A program made the position numbers and the translations under genes. From Pseudomonadota bacterium (GTDB lineage Bacteria > Pseudomonadota > Gammaproteobacteria > Burkholderiales > Burkholderiaceae_C), in assembly GCA_021798395.1 (NCBI GenBank), contig JAJZHS010000137.1, forward strand, positions 1-6,831: a stretch of DNA of 6,831 nt, given 5' to 3'. Numbering within the stretch: position 1 is the stretch's first letter; the number at the start of each line of letters is the position of its first letter. The notes below the pieces were generated by a model. The model searched no databases. It was not told the origin of the DNA and saw only the letters and a list, made by a program, of their open reading frames with translations. Below, in pieces: positions 4,763 to 6,831 of this stretch.

Positions 4763-6514
4763 TCAATGGTCGCCGTTGGCCGCGCCGCTGCCGGCGTCGC
4801 CGCCCTGGCTCGCACCGTCGTTGCGCGACGCCTCGGAAACCTGCGTCAGTTGGTTGTCGTGCAGATGCAGCAGGGTGTTGGCGCCGGTGCCGCCGCTGCC
4901 GCTGGCGAGGACCGCCGTCTGCGTGCCCATGACGTAGTACAGCGTGCCGCTGAGCGTGGTGCCGTTGACCGTCAGCTGGGCGCCGGACGCGCCGAGCACG
5001 AACGGCGCGCCCGAAACCTCGGACCAGATCGGCGCGCTCAAGGTCGGCGGCGTGGAGCTGATGCCGTTGGTGTAGCCGGAGCCCGGGTTGCTGGTCGAGC
5101 GGCTGGGGTCCTCGAAGCTGAAGTTGTCGCCGCTGCCGGTCGGCGTCGCCGCGCTCAGCGTCCAACTGCCGGGCGACGCGCTGACGCATTCGCCGATCGA
5201 GCCGCCGCCGTCGTGCGCGGCGAACACGTCGAGGCGCAAGGGAAAGCCGTTGCTGCAGCGGATGCCGTCGCCGCTGGCCGAAGACGGCGGCGTGATCCCG
5301 TTCCACACCGGCGTCGCCGAGGTCGGCGCGAGCACGGCGTCGAACTTCGCCAGCATCGTGCCGCCGCCGGTGGCGGTGTAGATGCCGCCGCTGCGCAGCG
5401 CGTAGGCCTGCGCGCCGCCGCTGAGCGCGGTCGGCAGCGAGCCGACCTTGCCGCGCAGCGTGTAGGTCGTTCCCGTGGCCGGGTCGATCAGCGACAGGGT
5501 CAACAGGTTGCCGACCAGATTGCCGCTGACGTTGCCGTCGGTCGAGCTGATCGCGCCGGTGCTCGACACGCTGACCGCGGCGTCGTCGAACACATCGGCC
5601 GGAGCGACCGCTTGCTGCGCCGTCAAGGTGCTGCTCAAGGTCGACGCGGTGGCGCCGAATCCGGTCTGCGCGACGACGCCCTGCAGCTGGTAGGTACCGG
5701 CCGGCACCGTGGTCACGCCGGCGTCGATGACGTCGCCGAGGTCGAGTTCGGGGCCGAAGTACGGGTCGGCCGAGATCGCGCTGGGCAAGCTGGCGAGCAC
5801 GCTGGCGCAGTTGCCGCCGAGGGTGGTGATGGCCGTGCTCAACGTGGTCGGATTGGCCGAGCTCAGCGCCGCGCCCTGCGCGATGATGGTGGCCAGATTG
5901 GTCGTCGAAGCGCCGCTGATGGACGTGGTGGACGGCGTGCACAGATTGTCGCCGACCGCCTTGATCGCCGCGGCGATGGCCAGGATGTCGCTGCCGTAGG
6001 TCTGCAGGTTGGTGGCGTAGGTCGTCGGCGTCAGATTCGCGTAGTTGCTGCCGTTGAGCTGCGCGTACACCGCCAGCGCGGCGGTCGTCACCGGGCTGAT
6101 GTCGAGGTCGGGCAGGTTGCTGGCCGCGTTCAGCGTGCCGGCCGCGGCGAGCGCGTCGGACTGGCCCAGGTAGCTGCTCAGCGTGACCAGGCTGTTGGCC
6201 GGGTCGACCGCGTTGGCGAAGATCGGAACGCTGCCGCTGGGCAGGGTGACCTGGATGGTGAAACCGCCCTGGCCGTTGGCGCCGATCGTGCCGATGGTGC
6301 TGGAGCCGGTGTCGCCGGTCGGAGCGTTCGCCGTGATGGTGATCTGCGCATTGGCGATCGGTGCGTCGATCGCACTGCCGCTCAGCGAGGTCGAGGCCAG
6401 CTGGCTGCTGCCGATGACGGCGGGGCCTCCGCCGCCGCCGCCGCAGGCGGACAAGGCGGCACAGGCGGCGAGCGCCAGCACCAGCGGGCGCAAGGGGATT
6501 CGGGTCTGGGTCAT
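4763..6514 (-). CDS. large Ser/Thr/Gly-rich lipoprotein, 583 aa, with Ig-like N-terminal region
   Basis: ATG 6514 is chosen because AAGGAG ends 8 nt upstream and the signal peptide starts there; an in-frame ATG at 6607 lies upstream of the predicted transcript start. Residues 1-23 form a type II signal peptide ending LSA with Cys24 as the lipidated residue, followed by six Gly; no Asp at +2, so outer-membrane sorting is expected. Residues about 43-115 resemble a carboxypeptidase regulatory-like beta sandwich (SLSGSAIDAPIANAQITITA, GGFTIQVTLPSG). LDISPVTTAAL (137-147) matches the PVTT segment that often follows such domains in bacterial lipoproteins. The remainder is beta-rich, with four Cys (192, 236, 420, 443) that could form two disulfides, and a hydrophilic tail (561-583). 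Basic residues are very rare after Cys24. No enzymatic motif is visible; a surface or matrix role is plausible but unproven. Confidence 0.85.
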   Translation of the reverse strand: MTQTRIPLRPLVLALAACAALSACGGGGGGPAVIGSSQLASTSLSGSAIDAPIANAQITITANAPTGDTGSSTIGTIGANGQGGFTIQVTLPSGSVPIFANAVDPANSLVTLSSYLGQSDALAAAGTLNAASNLPDLDISPVTTAALAVYAQLNGSNYANLTPTTYATNLQTYGSDILAIAAAIKAVGDNLCTPSTTSISGASTTNLATIIAQGAALSSANPTTLSTAITTLGGNCASVLASLPSAISADPYFGPELDLGDVIDAGVTTVPAGTYQLQGVVAQTGFGATASTLSSTLTAQQAVAPADVFDDAAVSVSSTGAISSTDGNVSGNLVGNLLTLSLIDPATGTTYTLRGKVGSLPTALSGGAQAYALRSGGIYTATGGGTMLAKFDAVLAPTSATPVWNGITPPSSASGDGIRCSNGFPLRLDVFAAHDGGGSIGECVSASPGSWTLSAATPTGSGDNFSFEDPSRSTSNPGSGYTNGISSTPPTLSAPIWSEVSGAPFVLGASGAQLTVNGTTLSGTLYYVMGTQTAVLASGSGGTGANTLLHLHDNQLTQVSEASRNDGASQGGDAGSGAANGDH

Positions 6515-6579
6515 GACGAGTGCTCCTTCGGGTCGACGGGTCGGGATCGGACACGGCGATCGCGGCGCCGCTGGAGCGC

Positions 6580-6607
6580 ATAGTAGCTGGGATTTTTTTC
6601 CAGTCAA
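6580..6607 (-). promoter_or_regulatory. sigma70-type promoter of the lipoprotein gene
   Basis: On the minus strand TTGACT (6607-6602) and TACTAT (6585-6580) are separated by 16 bp, and the spacer contains a run of seven A. The boxes match TTGACA in five and TATAAT in four of six positions. Transcription should start near 6573, giving a leader of about 59 nt that ends with the AAGGAG site. Strong expression is likely. Confidence 0.72.
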
Positions 6608-6622
6608 TAGGCGATCACGCGC

Positions 6623-6645
6623 AAAAAAGCCGGCGCGCGCCGGCT
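6623..6645 (-). terminator. Rho-independent terminator of the right-end gene
   Basis: The 18-bp perfect palindrome AGCCGGCGCGCGCCGGCT (6628-6645) gives a seven-pair stem with a GCGC loop on the minus strand, followed directly by a T run of six (6628-6623, the first inside the stem end). It lies about 70 bp after the stop codon of the right-end gene and 15 bp before the -35 box of the lipoprotein promoter, so it separates the two transcripts. Confidence 0.85.
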
Positions 6646-6685
6646 GACCTTCGATCGGCGGTGGTCGGGGATCGCGAAACGGACC

Positions 6686-6708
6686 CGGCGCGCGCGATCG
6701 GCGCGCCG
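6686..6708 (-). repeat. first hairpin after the right-end gene
   Basis: Arms CGGCGCGC (6686-6693) and GCGCGCCG (6701-6708) pair perfectly around a 7-nt loop, 5 bp after the stop codon at 6716-6714 on the minus strand. No T run follows, so it is more likely an mRNA 3'-end structure upstream of the true terminator than a terminator itself. Confidence 0.45.
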
Positions 6709-6713
6709 CGGCT

Positions 6714-6831
6714 TCAGTCGAACACCGGGGTGTCGACGCCGAGCGCCTTGTGCAGCTTGGGACTGGTCGTCGTGTACTGCAGGTGGATCTTCTTCTCCGG
6801 GAACACGTACGGCGCGGCGCCGAACGCGGCC
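6714..6831 (-). CDS. C-terminal 38 residues of an unrecognised protein
   Basis: Reading from the window edge toward the TGA at 6716-6714 gives 38 residues, beginning AAFGAAPYVFPEKKIHLQYT and ending LHKALGVDTPVFD. The frame is supported by ordinary residue composition (Lys, His, Tyr and Phe present, unlike the Arg/Ala-rich alternative frames) and by the hairpin and terminator that follow its stop on the same strand. The fragment is too short to assign a family. The start and most of the gene lie beyond the right edge. Confidence 0.65.
   Translation of the reverse strand, partial: AAFGAAPYVFPEKKIHLQYTTTSPKLHKALGVDTPVFD

Noticed and set aside
6430..6444. GGC triplet run encoding the poly-Gly linker as a phase-variation tract.
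   Set aside because: Only four pure GGC triplets followed by GGA and GGC; triplet slippage would not shift the frame, and Gly linkers after lipoprotein Cys are common.
3684..6581. A 965-codon open frame on the minus strand across the lipoprotein and methyltransferase genes, and an 871-codon open frame on the plus strand (3968-6583).
   Set aside because: Both translate to Arg/Ala/Gly-rich low-complexity protein with no domain, as expected for stop-poor shadow frames in GC-rich DNA. The lipoprotein and methyltransferase frames have clear signals and motifs.

Overview
The window comes from a GC-rich bacterial chromosome (by eye roughly 70% G+C, with very frequent GCGC runs). Good sigma70-type promoters, AGGAG/GGAG ribosome binding sites and outer-membrane-type lipoprotein signals point to a Gram-negative proteobacterium. 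A high-GC gamma- or betaproteobacterium (Xanthomonadales/Lysobacterales-like or Burkholderiales-like) fits, but nothing here fixes the taxon. No rRNA, tRNA, CRISPR array or insertion sequence was found.

Layout. (1) Positions 614-1, minus: the N-terminal third of a GMC-family FAD oxidoreductase (choline dehydrogenase-like). Its last residues before the window edge abruptly read as RecQ helicase motif Ia, so this edge looks chimeric. (2) Positions 2368-674, minus: a tight four-gene cassette of an 80-aa ribbon-helix-helix regulator, a 209-aa protein with two membrane segments, a 170-aa putative exported or lipoprotein, and a 112-aa helical protein. It is driven by a clear promoter (TTGGCC, 17 bp, TATAGT) whose spacer holds a perfect 12-bp palindrome. 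The oxidoreductase follows 59 bp after the cassette. (3) Positions 2542-3795, plus, divergent from the cassette: an unrecognised 117-aa protein and a 296-aa protein joining a degenerate class III nucleotidyl-cyclase domain to an FHA phosphothreonine-binding domain. (4) Positions 4714-3815, minus: a class I SAM-dependent methyltransferase that converges on the FHA gene with a 19-bp gap. (5) Positions 6514-4763, minus: a large Ser/Thr/Gly-rich lipoprotein (583 aa) with its own strong promoter and an AGGAG site. (6) Positions 6831-6714, minus: the C-terminal 38 residues of an unrecognised protein, followed by two hairpins, the second a textbook Rho-independent terminator that insulates the lipoprotein promoter.

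How the genes may work together. The divergent block at about 0.67-3.8 kb is the most interesting part. A self-regulating RHH protein probably controls a small envelope module (two-TM protein, exported partner, helical protein). Next to it lies a probable signal receiver that keeps the cyclase fold without its catalytic residues and adds a seemingly intact FHA module. A shared function is inference from position only. The methyltransferase and the large lipoprotein look like separate accessory genes.
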